Assembly (NCBI RefSeq): GCF_004614185.1 | Contig: NZ_SPVF01000076.1 | Span: 27,995-91,994 of the forward strand | Source of the DNA: Zemynaea arenosa | GTDB lineage: Bacteria > Pseudomonadota > Gammaproteobacteria > Burkholderiales > Burkholderiaceae_D | DNA: 64,000 nt | Direction: 5' to 3' | In this document: positions 34,053 to 44,048 of the stretch, piece after piece | Position numbering within the stretch: the first letter of the stretch is position 1 | How the letters are laid out: each line of letters starts with the position of its first letter | Position numbers and translations under genes: made by a program | Notes under the pieces: model-generated | What the model saw: only the letters and a program-made list of their open reading frames with translations | What the model was told of the DNA's origin: nothing | Databases searched by the model: none

Positions 34053-34640
34053 TCAGGCCAGGATCCCGCGCCGGACCAGCTCAGCGACCACGGCCTCAAC
34101 CTCGGCGGCCACGCTGACAGTGGCCGAATCGAGCACAAGCTCCGGCGCGGCCGGCTCTTCATAGGGAGAGCCGATGCCCGTGAACTGCGGCAGCGCGCCG
34201 GCCCGCGCGCGGCGGTACAGGCCCTTGGGGTCACGTTCCTCGCACACCTCAAGGGGGCAGCGGCAATAGACTTCGATGAAATCGGCGGGATCGATCAAGG
34301 CGCGGGCCCGGGCGCGGTCGGCCTGGAGGGGCGAAATGGCCGCCACCAGCACGATCTGGCCGGACTCGTACAGCAGGCGAGCCACTTCGCCGATGCGGCG
34401 AATGTTTTCGCTGCGCGCTTCCAGCGAAAAGCCGAGGTCCGCGCACAGGCCGTGGCGCACGCGGTCACCATCGAGCACCGAGACGCCGCAGCCGCGCGCG
34501 AACAGGGCGCGCTCGCAGGCATAGGCCAGGGTGCTCTTGCCGGCGCCGGACAGGCCGGTGATCCACACCACCGCCGCGCGATGCCCGGCCCGGGCCGCGC
34601 GCTCGACACGGCTGACCGGACCGGCGGGCGCCTCGCTCAT
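34053..34640 (-). CDS. cysC: Adenylylsulfate (APS) kinase
   Basis: The product has 195 residues from ATG 34640. It converts APS and ATP to PAPS. Signatures: Walker A GLSGAGKSTLAYA near residue 30, LDGDRVRHGLCADLGFS, the RSENIRRIGEVARLL helix, FIEVYCRCPLEVCEERDPKGLY and FTGIGSPYEEP. It is free-standing, without cysN/cysD sulfurylase genes beside it. It lies 117 bases upstream of the sulfotransferase on the same strand and 23 bases after purM. PAPS supply for the neighbouring sulfotransferase, rather than cysteine synthesis, is a reasonable inference. Confidence 0.96.
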   Translation of the reverse strand: MSEAPAGPVSRVERAARAGHRAAVVWITGLSGAGKSTLAYACERALFARGCGVSVLDGDRVRHGLCADLGFSLEARSENIRRIGEVARLLYESGQIVLVAAISPLQADRARARALIDPADFIEVYCRCPLEVCEERDPKGLYRRARAGALPQFTGIGSPYEEPAAPELVLDSATVSVAAEVEAVVAELVRRGILA

Positions 34641-34663
34641 GCGGCTGGAACGCTCATGCAGGC

Positions 34664-35707
34664 TTAGACCACCACCGTCTGCGGCTGGTCGTCGGTGCGC
34701 GGGCGGATCTCGCCGATGCGGTAGACGGTTTCGCCGGCGGCCTTCAGCTGCGCTTCCGCCGCCGCCGCGTTCTCCGCGCTGACGATCACGCACATGCCGA
34801 TGCCGCAGTTGAAGACGCGGTGCATTTCGGCGTCCGCCACGCCGCCGTGCTGCTGCAGCCACTGGAACAGCGGCGGCAGCGGCCACGCGTCCTTGGACAG
34901 CACGGCCGTCAGGTTCTCCTGCAGCACGCGCGGGATGTTCTCGACCAGGCCACCGCCGGTGATGTGGACCATGCCCTTCACTTCCATCGCCTCCATCAGC
35001 GCCAGCAGCGGCTTGACGTAGATGCGGGTCGGCTCCATCAGCACGTCGCGCAGCGGGCGGCCGTGGAAGTCGGCGTTCAGGTCCGGCTGCGCCACTTCGA
35101 TGATCTTGCGGACCAGCGAGTAGCCGTTCGAGTGCGCGCCCGACGAGGCCAGGCCCAGGACCACGTCGCCCGGCACGATCTTGGTGCCGTCGATGATCTT
35201 CGACTTCTCGACCGCGCCGACCGCGAAGCCGGCCAGGTCGTATTCACCGTCCGGGTACATGCTCGGCATCTCGGCCGTTTCGCCGCCGATCAGCGCGCAG
35301 CCGGCCTGTTCGCAGCCCTTGGCGATGCCGCCGACGACCTGGGTGGCGGTCGGCACGTCCAGCTTCCCGCAGGCGAAGTAGTCGAGGAAGAACAGGGGCT
35401 CGGCGCCCTGCACCAGGATGTCGTTCACACTCATGGCCACCAGGTCGATGCCCACGGTGTCATGCTTGTTCAGCTCAAAGGCCAGTTTCAGCTTGGTGCC
35501 CACGCCGTCGGTGCCGGAGACCAGTACCGGCTCCTTGAACTTCTTGCTGACTTCAAACAGCGCGCCGAAACCACCGATCCCACCGAGCACGCCCTCGCGC
35601 ATGGTGCGCTTGGCCATCGGTTTGATCGCTTCGACCAGGGCATCGCCGGCATCGATGTCGACGCCCGCGTCGCGGTAGGAGAGAGAGACGTTGCCAGGTT
35701 GGTTCAT
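34664..35707 (-). CDS. purM: Phosphoribosylformylglycinamidine cyclo-ligase
   Basis: The product has 347 residues from ATG 35707. PurM closes the imidazole ring to make aminoimidazole ribotide in purine synthesis. Motifs: [20 protein letters not shown] at the start, [46 protein letters not shown] and [16 protein letters not shown], then [15 protein letters not shown]. Gene order purM / PerM-type permease / hda is conserved in betaproteobacteria. It may be co-transcribed with cysC downstream. Confidence 0.98.
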   Translation of the reverse strand: MNQPGNVSLSYRDAGVDIDAGDALVEAIKPMAKRTMREGVLGGIGGFGALFEVSKKFKEPVLVSGTDGVGTKLKLAFELNKHDTVGIDLVAMSVNDILVQGAEPLFFLDYFACGKLDVPTATQVVGGIAKGCEQAGCALIGGETAEMPSMYPDGEYDLAGFAVGAVEKSKIIDGTKIVPGDVVLGLASSGAHSNGYSLVRKIIEVAQPDLNADFHGRPLRDVLMEPTRIYVKPLLALMEAMEVKGMVHITGGGLVENIPRVLQENLTAVLSKDAWPLPPLFQWLQQHGGVADAEMHRVFNCGIGMCVIVSAENAAAAEAQLKAAGETVYRIGEIRPRTDDQPQTVVV

Positions 35708-35842
35708 GGTGTCATTGCCTTTGGAGGCGGTAAAATAGAAGGCGGCGGGCCGAAAACGTGCCTCATACGGGGCAAATCCGGCGAAGACCGCTATTTTATC
35801 AAACTGCCACGCACGGCCACCCGCGCCCACTCCGACGCCTAC

Positions 35843-36925
35843 ATGCCATTCGCCTTCACGCCCGAGCAAAAACAGTCCGCCTTCTGGATCACGCTCTGGC
35901 TGGCGTTCATGGTGCTGCTGTATGCACTCGGGCCGGTCCTCACACCCTTCATCGCCGCCGCCATCCTTGCCTATGCCCTGAATGGGGCGGTCGACTACCT
36001 GGACCGGCGGCGCATCGGCCGCTTCGGCTTTCCGCGCGCGCTCGCGGTCACGCTGGTGATGGTCATGTTCCTGGCGCTGGTCGCCGCGCTGGTGCTGATC
36101 GTGGTGCCGGTGCTGCAGAAGGAGATTCCGCTGCTGAAGGCGCAGATCCCGGCCTTCATGGCCAAGATGGACGAGGTGCTGTCGCCGCGCCTCCAGGCCA
36201 TGGGTGTGCACATCGACCTGCACGGCGATGGCCTGCGCAACCTGCTGGCCGAGAAAATGGCCGCCAGCAGCGACGAAGTCTGGGCCACCGTGCTGGCCTC
36301 CGCCCGCATCGGCGGCTCGGCCATCCTGTCGCTGATGGCGCAGCTGGTGCTGATCCCGGTGGTGCTGTTCTATTTGCTGATGGACTGGCACCAACTGCTG
36401 TCCAAGGTCACCACCGCCGTGCCGCGCCGCTGGGTTGCGCAGACGGTCGCGATGGCGCAGGAAGTCAACGTGCTGCTGGCCCAGTACCTGCGCGGCCAGC
36501 TGCTGGTCATGATGGTGCTGGCGGTGTACTACTCGGCGGCGCTCGGCATCGCGGGCTTCGACGTGGCGCTGCCGGTCGGCCTGCTCACCGGACTGCTGGT
36601 GTTCATCCCCTACCTCGGCTTCGGCCTTGGCCTGGCGCTGGCCCTGATCGCGGCGGTGCTGCAGTTCTCCGACTGGCATGGCCTGATTTCGGTGGCCATC
36701 ATCTATGGCCTGGGCCAGGTGTTCGAGGGCTTCTTCCTGACCCCGCGCCTGGTGGGCGAACGCATTGGACTGAACCCGCTGGCCGTGATCTTTGCGCTGC
36801 TGGCGTTCGGCCAGCTGTTCGGTTTCGTCGGCGTACTGCTGGCGCTCCCCGCCTCCGCCGTCCTGATGGTCGCCTTCCGCCATCTGCGCGCCCATTACCT
36901 GCGCAGCAGCTTTTATAATGCGTGA
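35843..36925 (+). CDS. AI-2E/PerM-family membrane permease
   Basis: The product has 360 residues from ATG 35843 ([20 protein letters not shown]). About eight hydrophobic spans surround a hydrophilic central loop (residues about 95-160). The conserved C-terminal block is visible: [20 protein letters not shown] and [20 protein letters not shown] with [24 protein letters not shown] sequence. This family includes PerM and TqsA; substrates are mostly unassigned. It is divergent from purM and directly upstream of hda, a widespread arrangement. Confidence 0.93.
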   Translation: MPFAFTPEQKQSAFWITLWLAFMVLLYALGPVLTPFIAAAILAYALNGAVDYLDRRRIGRFGFPRALAVTLVMVMFLALVAALVLIVVPVLQKEIPLLKAQIPAFMAKMDEVLSPRLQAMGVHIDLHGDGLRNLLAEKMAASSDEVWATVLASARIGGSAILSLMAQLVLIPVVLFYLLMDWHQLLSKVTTAVPRRWVAQTVAMAQEVNVLLAQYLRGQLLVMMVLAVYYSAALGIAGFDVALPVGLLTGLLVFIPYLGFGLGLALALIAAVLQFSDWHGLISVAIIYGLGQVFEGFFLTPRLVGERIGLNPLAVIFALLAFGQLFGFVGVLLALPASAVLMVAFRHLRAHYLRSSFYNA

Positions 36926-36952
36926 GTGTATGACTTACGGTAGGCCTTCCAA

Positions 36953-37636
36953 ATGAAACAGCTGGTGCTCGACCTGGGCGCCGAACCGGCGCAAAGCCTC
37001 GAGACCTTCGAGGTGGGGCAGAACGCCGAGCTCACGCACGTCATGCAGCAGTTCGCGGAGCGCACCTCGCGCGAGCATTTCGCCTACCTGTGGGGCGAAA
37101 CGGCGGCCGGCAAGACCCATCTGCTGCATGCCCTGGCGAATACGCCCGGCTCGCGCTACATCGCGCCCGCAGCGCCGGAGACCGATTTTGTATTTACCCC
37201 GGACGTGACGCTGTACCTGCTCGACGATTGCGAGCAGCTCTCGGCCCAGCGCCAGATCGACGCCTTCGCCCTCTTCAACCAGGTGCGCGAGCATGGCGCC
37301 TACATGGTCACCACCGGCCCCGTGCCCCCGGCCGTGCTGCCGGTACGCGAGGACCTGCGTACGCGGATGGGCTGGGGCCTGGTCTACCAGATCCACGGCC
37401 TGTCCGACGACGAGAAGATCGCCGCCCTCACGCACGCCGCGGAAGCGCGCGGTTTGACGCTGTCGGCCAGCGTGTTACCCTATTTGCTATCGCATTTCAG
37501 GCGAGACATGCGCTCGCTCTCGACCATGCTCGACGCCCTCGACCAGTATTCCCTCGAAACCCAGCGGCCGGTCACCCTGCCGCTGCTGCGCGACCTGCTG
37601 CTGCAGTCCGAAGAACCAAAGGCCCTTGATGACTGA
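36953..37636 (+). CDS. hda: DnaA regulatory inactivator Hda
   Basis: The product has 227 residues. Hda, bound to the DNA sliding clamp, stimulates hydrolysis of DnaA-bound ATP to stop re-initiation. The clamp-binding motif QLVLDLG is at residues 3-9. AAA+ features: GETAAGKTHLLHAL (Walker A near residue 48), YLLDDCEQLS (Walker B), ALFNQVREHGAYMVTTG, and the sensor region LRTRMGWGLVYQI. The C-terminal helices lack the DnaA box-binding domain, as in Hda. Its 3' end overlaps the HAD gene by eight bases. Confidence 0.95.
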   Translation: MKQLVLDLGAEPAQSLETFEVGQNAELTHVMQQFAERTSREHFAYLWGETAAGKTHLLHALANTPGSRYIAPAAPETDFVFTPDVTLYLLDDCEQLSAQRQIDAFALFNQVREHGAYMVTTGPVPPAVLPVREDLRTRMGWGLVYQIHGLSDDEKIAALTHAAEARGLTLSASVLPYLLSHFRRDMRSLSTMLDALDQYSLETQRPVTLPLLRDLLLQSEEPKALDD

Positions 37637-38303
37637 ACTGGCCCTGTTTGACCTCGACCACACGCTGCTGCCCATCGATTCCGATTACGAGTGGGGCCAG
37701 TTCCTGGTCCGCACCGGCGCGGTCGACGCGGCCGAGTTCAAACGCCGTAACGACGCTTTCTTCGCCCAGTACCAGGCCGGCACGCTGGATCCGGTCGAGT
37801 ACCTCGAATTCGCCCTCGGCACCCTGGCGCGCTACCCGCGCCGCGAGCTCGATACAATGCACGCGCAGTTCATGGATGAAGTGATCAAGCCCGCCATCCG
37901 GCCGCGCGCGGTCGAGCTGCTGCAAAAGCACCATGACGCAGGCCACCTGGTCGGCATCATCACCGCCACCAACCGCTATGTCACGGCGCCCATCGCCCGC
38001 GCGCTCGGCGTCGAGCACCTGATCGCGGCCGAGCCGGAGGAAGACGCGCAGGGCAACCTGACCGGGCGCCTGGTCGGCACGCCGACCCAGGGACCGGGCA
38101 AGGTAGAACACATGCATGCGTGGCTCGACCGCCTCGGCCACCGCTTCGACCAGTTCGAGCGCTCCCACTTCTACAGCGACTCGCACAACGATCTCCCGTT
38201 ACTGTCCGTCGTCAGCCACCCTGTCGCGACCAACCCGAATGCCACCCTGGCGTCCCACGCGGCGCGCCTCGGCTGGCCCTCACTGCACCTCTTCAATGAT
38301 TAA
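37629..38303 (+). CDS. HAD-IB family phosphatase (SerB-like)
   Basis: The product has 224 residues from ATG 37629. HAD motifs: I, ALFDLDHTLLPIDS with the nucleophile Asp; II, IITATNRYVT (Thr); III, Lys in GPGKVEHM; IV, FYSDSHNDLPLL. The HAD-IB subfamily contains phosphoserine phosphatase-like and glycerol-phosphate phosphatases; the cap sequence AQYQAGTLDPVEYLEFALG is typical of the widely conserved betaproteobacterial group next to hda. The substrate is not predictable. It overlaps hda before it and pcnB after it, so the three are coupled. Confidence 0.92.
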   Translation: MTELALFDLDHTLLPIDSDYEWGQFLVRTGAVDAAEFKRRNDAFFAQYQAGTLDPVEYLEFALGTLARYPRRELDTMHAQFMDEVIKPAIRPRAVELLQKHHDAGHLVGIITATNRYVTAPIARALGVEHLIAAEPEEDAQGNLTGRLVGTPTQGPGKVEHMHAWLDRLGHRFDQFERSHFYSDSHNDLPLLSVVSHPVATNPNATLASHAARLGWPSLHLFND

Positions 38304-39690
38304 GAAATTTATCCGCAAAATCTTCGGCGGCACCGACGACCGAGACCGCAGCCAGCCCATCGTGCTGGGGCCCGAAGCGCACAAGATCGATCCGCGCAAC
38401 GTGTCGAGCAACGCGGTCCGCGTCACGCAGACTTTGCAGGAGAACGGCTTCCAGGCCTTCATCGTGGGTGGCGCGGTGCGCGACCTGCTGCTGGGCGTGA
38501 AGCCGAAGGACTTCGACGTGGCCACCGACGCCACGCCCGAACAGGTCAAGCGCCTGTTCCGCCGCGCCTTCCTCATCGGGCGCCGCTTCCAGATAGTGCA
38601 CGTGATGTTCGGGCAGGACCTGATCGAGGTGACCACCTTCCGCGGCAATTCGTCCGGCGACGCGCCGCGCGACGAGCATGGCCGGGTCCTGCGCGACAAC
38701 GTGTTCGGCCCGCAGCACGAAGACGCGGAGCGGCGCGACTTCACCATTAACGCCATGTACTACAACCCAGCCACGCAGGAAGTGCTGGACTACCACGGCG
38801 GCATGGAAGACATCCACAACAAGACCCTGCGCATCATCGGCCAGCCGGAAGCACGCTACCGCGAAGACCCGGTGCGCATGCTGCGCGTGGTGCGCTTCGC
38901 CGCCAAGCTGCAGTTCACCATCGAGGCCGCGACGCGCGCGCCGATCCCGGTGATGGCGCCGCTGATCAACAACGTGCCCGCCGCGCGCGTGTTCGACGAA
39001 ATGCTCAAGCTCCTCATGAGCGGCCACGCGCTGGCCTGCCTGCAGCAGCTGCGCAAGGAAGGCCTGCACCATGGCCTGCTGCCGCTGCTGGACGTGGTGC
39101 TGGAGCAGCCGATCAGCATGAAGTTCGTGACGCTGGCGCTGGAGTCCACCGACAAGCGGGTCATGGCGGGCAAGGGCGTGTCGCCGGGCTTCCTGTTCGC
39201 GTCCTTGCTGTGGCACCTGGTGCTGGAGAAGTGGAATGCGTACAAGGCTTCCGGCGAGCCGCCGATCCCGGCCCTGCACCTGGCCGCGGACGATGTGCTG
39301 GACGACCAGACCGAGAAGCTCGCCCTGCAGCGCCGCATCGCCACCGACATGCGCGACATCTGGGCCATGCAGCCGCGCTTTGAAAAGCGCAACGGCAAGG
39401 CCGCGCACAAGCTGCTCGAACATCCGCGCTTCCGCGCCGGCTACGACTTCCTGCTGCTGCGCTGCGCCTCCGGTGAACTCGATGCGGAGCTGGGCGAATG
39501 GTGGACCGACTTCTACGAAGGCGATGGCGAGACGCGCGAAGAGCTGATCGCCAACCTGCCGAGCGGCGAAAAGGGCGGCGCGAAGCGCAAGCGCGGCCCG
39601 CGCCGTGGTCCGCGCCGCGGCAAGAGCAATGGCGGGGACAGCGCCGGCACCGGCGAAGGCAGCCCGGCCTCCCATTCCTCCGAGGACTGA
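38296..39690 (+). CDS. pcnB: Poly(A) polymerase I
   Basis: The product has 464 residues from ATG 38296, inside the end of the HAD gene. PcnB adds 3' poly(A) tails that promote mRNA decay. The nucleotidyltransferase core has AFIVGGAVRDLLLGVKPKDF and DVATDATPEQVKRLFRRAFL with the catalytic Asp pair, followed by RRDFTINAMYYNP and YREDPVRMLRVVRFAAKL. The C-terminal tail is Lys/Arg- and Gly-rich (GGAKRKRGPRRGPRRGKS), usual for PcnB and likely RNA-binding. It leads into folK. Confidence 0.97.
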   Translation: MIKKFIRKIFGGTDDRDRSQPIVLGPEAHKIDPRNVSSNAVRVTQTLQENGFQAFIVGGAVRDLLLGVKPKDFDVATDATPEQVKRLFRRAFLIGRRFQIVHVMFGQDLIEVTTFRGNSSGDAPRDEHGRVLRDNVFGPQHEDAERRDFTINAMYYNPATQEVLDYHGGMEDIHNKTLRIIGQPEARYREDPVRMLRVVRFAAKLQFTIEAATRAPIPVMAPLINNVPAARVFDEMLKLLMSGHALACLQQLRKEGLHHGLLPLLDVVLEQPISMKFVTLALESTDKRVMAGKGVSPGFLFASLLWHLVLEKWNAYKASGEPPIPALHLAADDVLDDQTEKLALQRRIATDMRDIWAMQPRFEKRNGKAAHKLLEHPRFRAGYDFLLLRCASGELDAELGEWWTDFYEGDGETREELIANLPSGEKGGAKRKRGPRRGPRRGKSNGGDSAGTGEGSPASHSSED

Positions 39691-39698
39691 GCCGGTTC

Positions 39699-40172
39699 AT
39701 GCTCGCCTACGTCGGCATCGGCGCCAACCTGGGCGACGCACGCGCCAACGTGCTGGACGCGATCAAGCGGCTGGTGCGCATGCCGTCCACGCGACTACTG
39801 CAGGCCTCTCCGTTGTACCGCACCGCCCCGATCGACTCCTCCGGTGACGATTACGTGAACGCGGTGGCCGCCATCGATACGACGCTGGATGCGCCGTCCG
39901 TACTGGCCGCATTGCAGTCCATCGAACAAGCCCATGGCCGCGAACGGCCCTACCGCAACGCGCCGCGCACGCTGGACCTGGACTTGCTGCTCTACGGCGA
40001 CGCCGTCATCGCCACGCCCGACCTCACCGTGCCGCATCCCCGCATGACCGAGCGTGCCTTCGTGCTGGTGCCCCTGCTGGACATCGCACCAGACGCACAG
40101 GTGCCGGGCCTCGGCCGCGCCGCCGACTATCTGCCGCGCGTTGCCGGCCAACCCATCGAAAGGATCGCGTAA
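39699..40172 (+). CDS. folK: HPPK, 2-amino-4-hydroxy-6-hydroxymethyldihydropteridine pyrophosphokinase
   Basis: The product has 157 residues. FolK transfers pyrophosphate from ATP to the pterin in folate synthesis. Motifs: [15 protein letters not shown] at the N-terminus, [35 protein letters not shown] with the catalytic Asp pair, and [20 protein letters not shown]. Start ATG 39699 lies eight bases after the pcnB stop. The next gene's ATG abuts its stop. Confidence 0.97.
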   Translation: MLAYVGIGANLGDARANVLDAIKRLVRMPSTRLLQASPLYRTAPIDSSGDDYVNAVAAIDTTLDAPSVLAALQSIEQAHGRERPYRNAPRTLDLDLLLYGDAVIATPDLTVPHPRMTERAFVLVPLLDIAPDAQVPGLGRAADYLPRVAGQPIERIA

Positions 40173-40514
40173 ATGCCGGTCATCTGGAAAACCGCCGGGC
40201 TGCTGGTCCTGTCCAACGTCTTCATGACCTTCGCCTGGTACGGCCACCTCAAGAACCTGGCCTCCAAGCCTTGGTGGATCGCAGCGCTGATCAGCTGGGG
40301 CATCGCCCTGTTCGAATACCTGCTGCAGGTGCCCGCCAACCGCATCGGCGCCACCGAACTGACGCTGGGGCAGCTCAAGATCATGCAGGAGGTGATCACA
40401 CTCAGCGTGTTCGTCCCCTTCGCGATGTTCTACATGAACCAGCCCTTCAAGCTCGATTACGTCTGGGCCGCGCTCTGCATGGCAGGCGCCGTCTACTTCA
40501 TCTTCCGTTCTTAG
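40173..40514 (+). CDS. DUF486-family small membrane protein (DMT superfamily-like)
   Basis: The product has 113 residues and four membrane spans: [41 protein letters not shown], a third within [15 protein letters not shown] and a fourth in [16 protein letters not shown]. The KNLASKPWW and QVPANRIG segments are typical of DUF486, which is distantly related to EmrE-like transporters. Function unknown. It starts directly at the folK stop. Confidence 0.9.
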   Translation: MPVIWKTAGLLVLSNVFMTFAWYGHLKNLASKPWWIAALISWGIALFEYLLQVPANRIGATELTLGQLKIMQEVITLSVFVPFAMFYMNQPFKLDYVWAALCMAGAVYFIFRS

Positions 40515-40585
40515 AGCAGGGCTTCCAGCAAACCGCTGCGGATCGCATTACACTACGCCGGTTCAAGCTTTCCCAAGGATTCAAC

Positions 40586-41452
40586 ATGAGCGGTTATTTG
40601 CAGGGCCAGGACATGGCCAGCGGCAGCGGCAACGCCCCGGCCCCGGCCAAGCCTATCGCCACCAAGGCGGTCACCATCCCCTCGCTGCTGCAGATGCGCG
40701 GCGCGGCCAACAAGATCGCCATGCTGACCTGCTACGACGCCAGCTTCGCGTCCCTGATGGACCGCTGCGGCGTGGAAGTGCTGCTGATCGGCGATTCGCT
40801 CGGCATGGTCTGCAACGGCCATACCTCGACGCTGCCGGTCACCATCGACGAAGTGGCCTACCACACCGCCGCCGTCGCGCGCGGGGCCAAGAGCGCGATG
40901 GTGCTGGCCGATATGCCCTTCGGGACCTACGGCACCAAGGAAGACGCGCTGCGCAACGCGGTCAAGCTGATGCAGGCGGGCGCGCACATGGTCAAGATCG
41001 AAGGCGGCGAATGGGTCGCGGACACCGTGCGCTTCCTCGGCGAACGCGCGGTGCCGGTGTGCGCGCATATCGGCCTGACCCCTCAGTTCGTCCACCAGCT
41101 GGGCGGCTACAAGGTGCAGGGCAAGACCACCGAGGGCGCCGAACAGCTCAAGCGCGACGCGCTGGCGCTCCAGAGCGCCGGTGCCTCAATGGTGGTGCTG
41201 GAGGCGATTCCGGCGGGCCTGGGCCGCGAAGTCACGGAGCTGCTGTCGATTCCCACCATCGGGATCGGCGCGGGGCCGGACTGCTCCGGCCAGGTGCTGG
41301 TCATGCACGACTTGCTGGGCGTGTTCCCCGGCCGGAAGGCACGCTTCGTGAAGAACTTCATGGACGGCCAGACCAGCATCGAAGCCGCCGTCTCGGCCTA
41401 CGTGGCCGCCGTCAAGGACGGCTCCTTCCCGGGCCCCGAGCACTGCTTCTGA
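40586..41452 (+). CDS. panB: Ketopantoate hydroxymethyltransferase
   Basis: The product has 288 residues from ATG 40586, which follows AAGGA. PanB converts alpha-ketoisovalerate to ketopantoate for coenzyme A synthesis. Motifs: [105 protein letters not shown]. The N-terminal 25 residues (Ala/Pro-rich) extend past the usual start. panC is not adjacent here. Confidence 0.98.
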   Translation: MSGYLQGQDMASGSGNAPAPAKPIATKAVTIPSLLQMRGAANKIAMLTCYDASFASLMDRCGVEVLLIGDSLGMVCNGHTSTLPVTIDEVAYHTAAVARGAKSAMVLADMPFGTYGTKEDALRNAVKLMQAGAHMVKIEGGEWVADTVRFLGERAVPVCAHIGLTPQFVHQLGGYKVQGKTTEGAEQLKRDALALQSAGASMVVLEAIPAGLGREVTELLSIPTIGIGAGPDCSGQVLVMHDLLGVFPGRKARFVKNFMDGQTSIEAAVSAYVAAVKDGSFPGPEHCF

Positions 41453-41471
41453 GGCCAGGGACCGCGACGCC

Positions 41472-41987
41472 ATGGACGCCAGCCCCGGGACCGTCCGCCT
41501 GTTCCTGGCCTTGTGGCCGGAAGACGACGTGCGCGCGGCGCTGGTGGACTGGCGCAACGGCTTCCAGCTGCCGAAGATCGCCACGCCCGTCCCGGACGAA
41601 AAGCTGCACCTGACCCTGCACTTCCTCGGCATGGTGCCCACCGCCCGGCGGGGGGAGCTGGCCGAAGCCTTCCGCGTCCCGTTCACGCCCTTTCAGCTGG
41701 AGCTGGGTGTGCCCACCGTCTGGCATGACAAGATCGCGGTGCTCGAACCGCTCTCGATTCCACAGGCCCTGCGCGACCTGCACGCCACGCTCGGAGACCA
41801 GGTGCGGGCGGCCGGACTGCCCCTGGAAGAGCGCAGTTACAAGCCGCATGTGACCATGTCGCGCCGCGCCGGCGGGGCCACGCTGCCGTCGTCCGGACCC
41901 CACATCCGCTGGCCGATCGGCGGCTATGTGCTCATGCAATCCCAACTTGGCCCCCGCAGCACCTATTCGATAGTCCAGCAGTACTGA
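41472..41987 (+). CDS. thpR: RNA 2',3'-cyclic phosphodiesterase (2H family)
   Basis: The product has 171 residues. Two HxT motifs, HLTLHFLG near residue 46 and HVTMSR near 129, define the 2H phosphoesterase fold, and the start VRLFLALWPEDDVRAAL matches the ThpR/LigT group. These enzymes open 2',3'-cyclic phosphates on RNA ends. It is 19 bases after panB and precedes the histidine kinase gene. Confidence 0.94.
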   Translation: MDASPGTVRLFLALWPEDDVRAALVDWRNGFQLPKIATPVPDEKLHLTLHFLGMVPTARRGELAEAFRVPFTPFQLELGVPTVWHDKIAVLEPLSIPQALRDLHATLGDQVRAAGLPLEERSYKPHVTMSRRAGGATLPSSGPHIRWPIGGYVLMQSQLGPRSTYSIVQQY

Positions 41988-42021
41988 TACACTGTACGGC
42001 ACATCTGCATGCCACGGCCGT

Positions 42022-43653
42022 ATGGACAAATCCGCCTCTATTCTCATCGTCGACGACTACCTGCTCATTCGTACCTCGGTGCGCAGTGTGCTGGCCGAAC
42101 TCGGGTTCTTCAACGTCTACCAGGCCGACAACGGCAAGACTGCGCAGGACCTGATGCGCAAGCAGCCGATCGATGTCGTCATCGGCGACTGGAACATGCC
42201 GGTCATGAGTGGCATCGAGCTGCTCAAGTGGATGCGGCAGGATGAGCGCTACAGCAAGGTACCCTTCATGATGCTCACCGCCGAGAACAATCCCGGCTCG
42301 GTGCGCACGGCCCTGCAGTCCGGCGTGAACGCCTACATGATCAAGCCGTTCACGGTGCACAGCTTCTCGACCAAGTTCCTGTCGATGACCGGACCGTTGA
42401 AGGATGCGCCGGTGCCGTCGGCGACGATCGACGATGTGGACGAGGTGGCGCGCCTGTCGCGCGCGCAGGTGGTCAAGCCGGGCGTGGTGGCTCCCGCGGC
42501 TCCTGCAGCCGCCGAACCGGCACCGGCTGCGGCACCGGCGGCCACCGACGTCATCGGCCTGGACCAGCCGATCGAAGAAAAGCTCAAGAAGTGCACGGTG
42601 CTGGTGGTGGACGATGTCCCCAACAACATCGAAGTCATCGCTGGCACTCTGAAGGACGACTATTCGATCAAGGTCGCCATCTCCGGCCGCAAGGCGATCG
42701 AGATCGCACAGGCCTTCCACATCGACCTGATCCTGCTGGACATCATGATGCCCAACATGGACGGCTTCGAGACCTGCCGCCTGCTCAAGGCCGATCCGGC
42801 CACCGCCGACATCCCGGTGATCTTCCTCACCGCGCGCGACAGCGTGGACGACGTGGTGGCGGGCCTGCGCCTGGGCGCGGTCGACTACGTGGCCAAGCCG
42901 GCCGACCCCACCATCCTCAAGGCGCGCCTGTCCGCGCACCTGACGCTGTCGATGGTGATGAAGGACCTGAAGCGCCAGAACGAACTGCTGGTCGAGAACG
43001 CGCACCTGCGCGAGGACGTGGAGCGCATGACGCAGCACGACCTCAAGAACCCGATCGCCGTGGCCCTGCAGGGTACCCAGGCGCTCAAGGACAGCAAGCT
43101 GTCGGACAAGCAGCGCGAACACGTGGAAATGATCGAGACCGCGGCCACCGATGCCCTCTCCCTCATCAACCGCACGCTGGACGTGTACAAGATGGAGACC
43201 GGCGAGTACCAGCCCACGCTGGTGCCGTTCGACCTGGGCGAGGTGCTGGTCAAGTGCGCGCAGCAGACCGAGGCCACATTCCGGTCCAAGAACATCCGCT
43301 TCGAATTCCCCAACGGCCGCGCGAGCGACGGGCTGGGGGAGCCGATCCTGTGCTACTCCATGTTCACCAATCTGATGAAGAATGCGGCCGAGGCGTCGCC
43401 GATGGATGGCAAGGTGATTGTCGATATCGCGCCGGGCTACGGTTGCGTGCACGTGGTGATCGACAACTTGGGCGAGGTGCCCGCATCGATGCGCTCGCGC
43501 TTCTTCGACAAGTACTCGTCCGCCGAGAAGGAAGGCGGCACGGGGCTGGGCACCTACTCGGTGCGCCTGATGGCCGAGGTGCAGGGCGGCGACGTCACCA
43601 TGGAAAGTGGCGACGGCCATACGCGCCTCACCGTGACGCTGCCGAACGCATGA
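42022..43653 (+). CDS. Hybrid histidine kinase with two N-terminal receiver domains
   Basis: The product has 543 residues. The first CheY-like receiver (about 5-130) has Asp56 in VVIGDWNMPVMSG and Lys in YMIKPFTVH. An Ala/Pro-rich linker (about 150-185) joins a second receiver with Asp240 in LILLDIMMPNMDG and Lys in VAKPADPTI. A coiled-coil and HisKA domain follow, with His339 in MTQHDLKNPIAVAL, then an ATPase domain (TNLMKNAAEA, GGTGLGTYSVRLMAE). There is no membrane span, so it is cytoplasmic. A receiver-receiver-kinase order suggests integration of upstream phosphorelays. Its stop overlaps the next gene's start (ATGA). Confidence 0.92.
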   Translation: MDKSASILIVDDYLLIRTSVRSVLAELGFFNVYQADNGKTAQDLMRKQPIDVVIGDWNMPVMSGIELLKWMRQDERYSKVPFMMLTAENNPGSVRTALQSGVNAYMIKPFTVHSFSTKFLSMTGPLKDAPVPSATIDDVDEVARLSRAQVVKPGVVAPAAPAAAEPAPAAAPAATDVIGLDQPIEEKLKKCTVLVVDDVPNNIEVIAGTLKDDYSIKVAISGRKAIEIAQAFHIDLILLDIMMPNMDGFETCRLLKADPATADIPVIFLTARDSVDDVVAGLRLGAVDYVAKPADPTILKARLSAHLTLSMVMKDLKRQNELLVENAHLREDVERMTQHDLKNPIAVALQGTQALKDSKLSDKQREHVEMIETAATDALSLINRTLDVYKMETGEYQPTLVPFDLGEVLVKCAQQTEATFRSKNIRFEFPNGRASDGLGEPILCYSMFTNLMKNAAEASPMDGKVIVDIAPGYGCVHVVIDNLGEVPASMRSRFFDKYSSAEKEGGTGLGTYSVRLMAEVQGGDVTMESGDGHTRLTVTLPNA

Positions 43654-44048
43654 CCGCGGCCGCCGACCCGCGCGTGATGTGGGTGGTGGCGGGCGGTATC
43701 TATTGCTGGGCCTTCGGGCTCTTTCACCTGATGTTCTGGCGCCTGTTCGGCTGGCGCGAGGAGCTGCCGCGTCTGCGGCACGTCAACCGGGCCATCATGC
43801 AGGTGCTGAACCTGTGCCTGACGTGGGTGTTCGCGGTCTTCGGCTATCTGTGCCTGGCCTTTCCGTCGGACCTTGCGCACACGCCGCTGGGGCGTGCCCT
43901 GCTGGCGGCGATCGCGCTGTTCTGGCTGTTCCGCGCGGTGGAACAGGTCGTGTTCTTCGGCTTGCGGCACTGGATGTCCAAGATGTTCCTGCTGCTGTTC
44001 CTGGGCGGGGTGGTGCTGTTTGCGATGCCATTGATGGAGACAGCATGA
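43650..44048 (+). CDS. Small four-span membrane protein of unknown function
   Basis: The product has 132 residues from ATG 43650, overlapping the kinase stop. Four hydrophobic stretches: WVVAGGIYCWAFGLFHLMFW, LNLCLTWVFAVFGYLCLAF, LLAAIALFWLFRAVEQVVFF and FLLLFLGGVVLFAMPL. I do not recognise the family. Overlaps at both ends (ATGA with the kinase, ATGA with the DUF1801 gene) show co-translation. Confidence 0.85.
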   Translation: MTAAADPRVMWVVAGGIYCWAFGLFHLMFWRLFGWREELPRLRHVNRAIMQVLNLCLTWVFAVFGYLCLAFPSDLAHTPLGRALLAAIALFWLFRAVEQVVFFGLRHWMSKMFLLLFLGGVVLFAMPLMETA

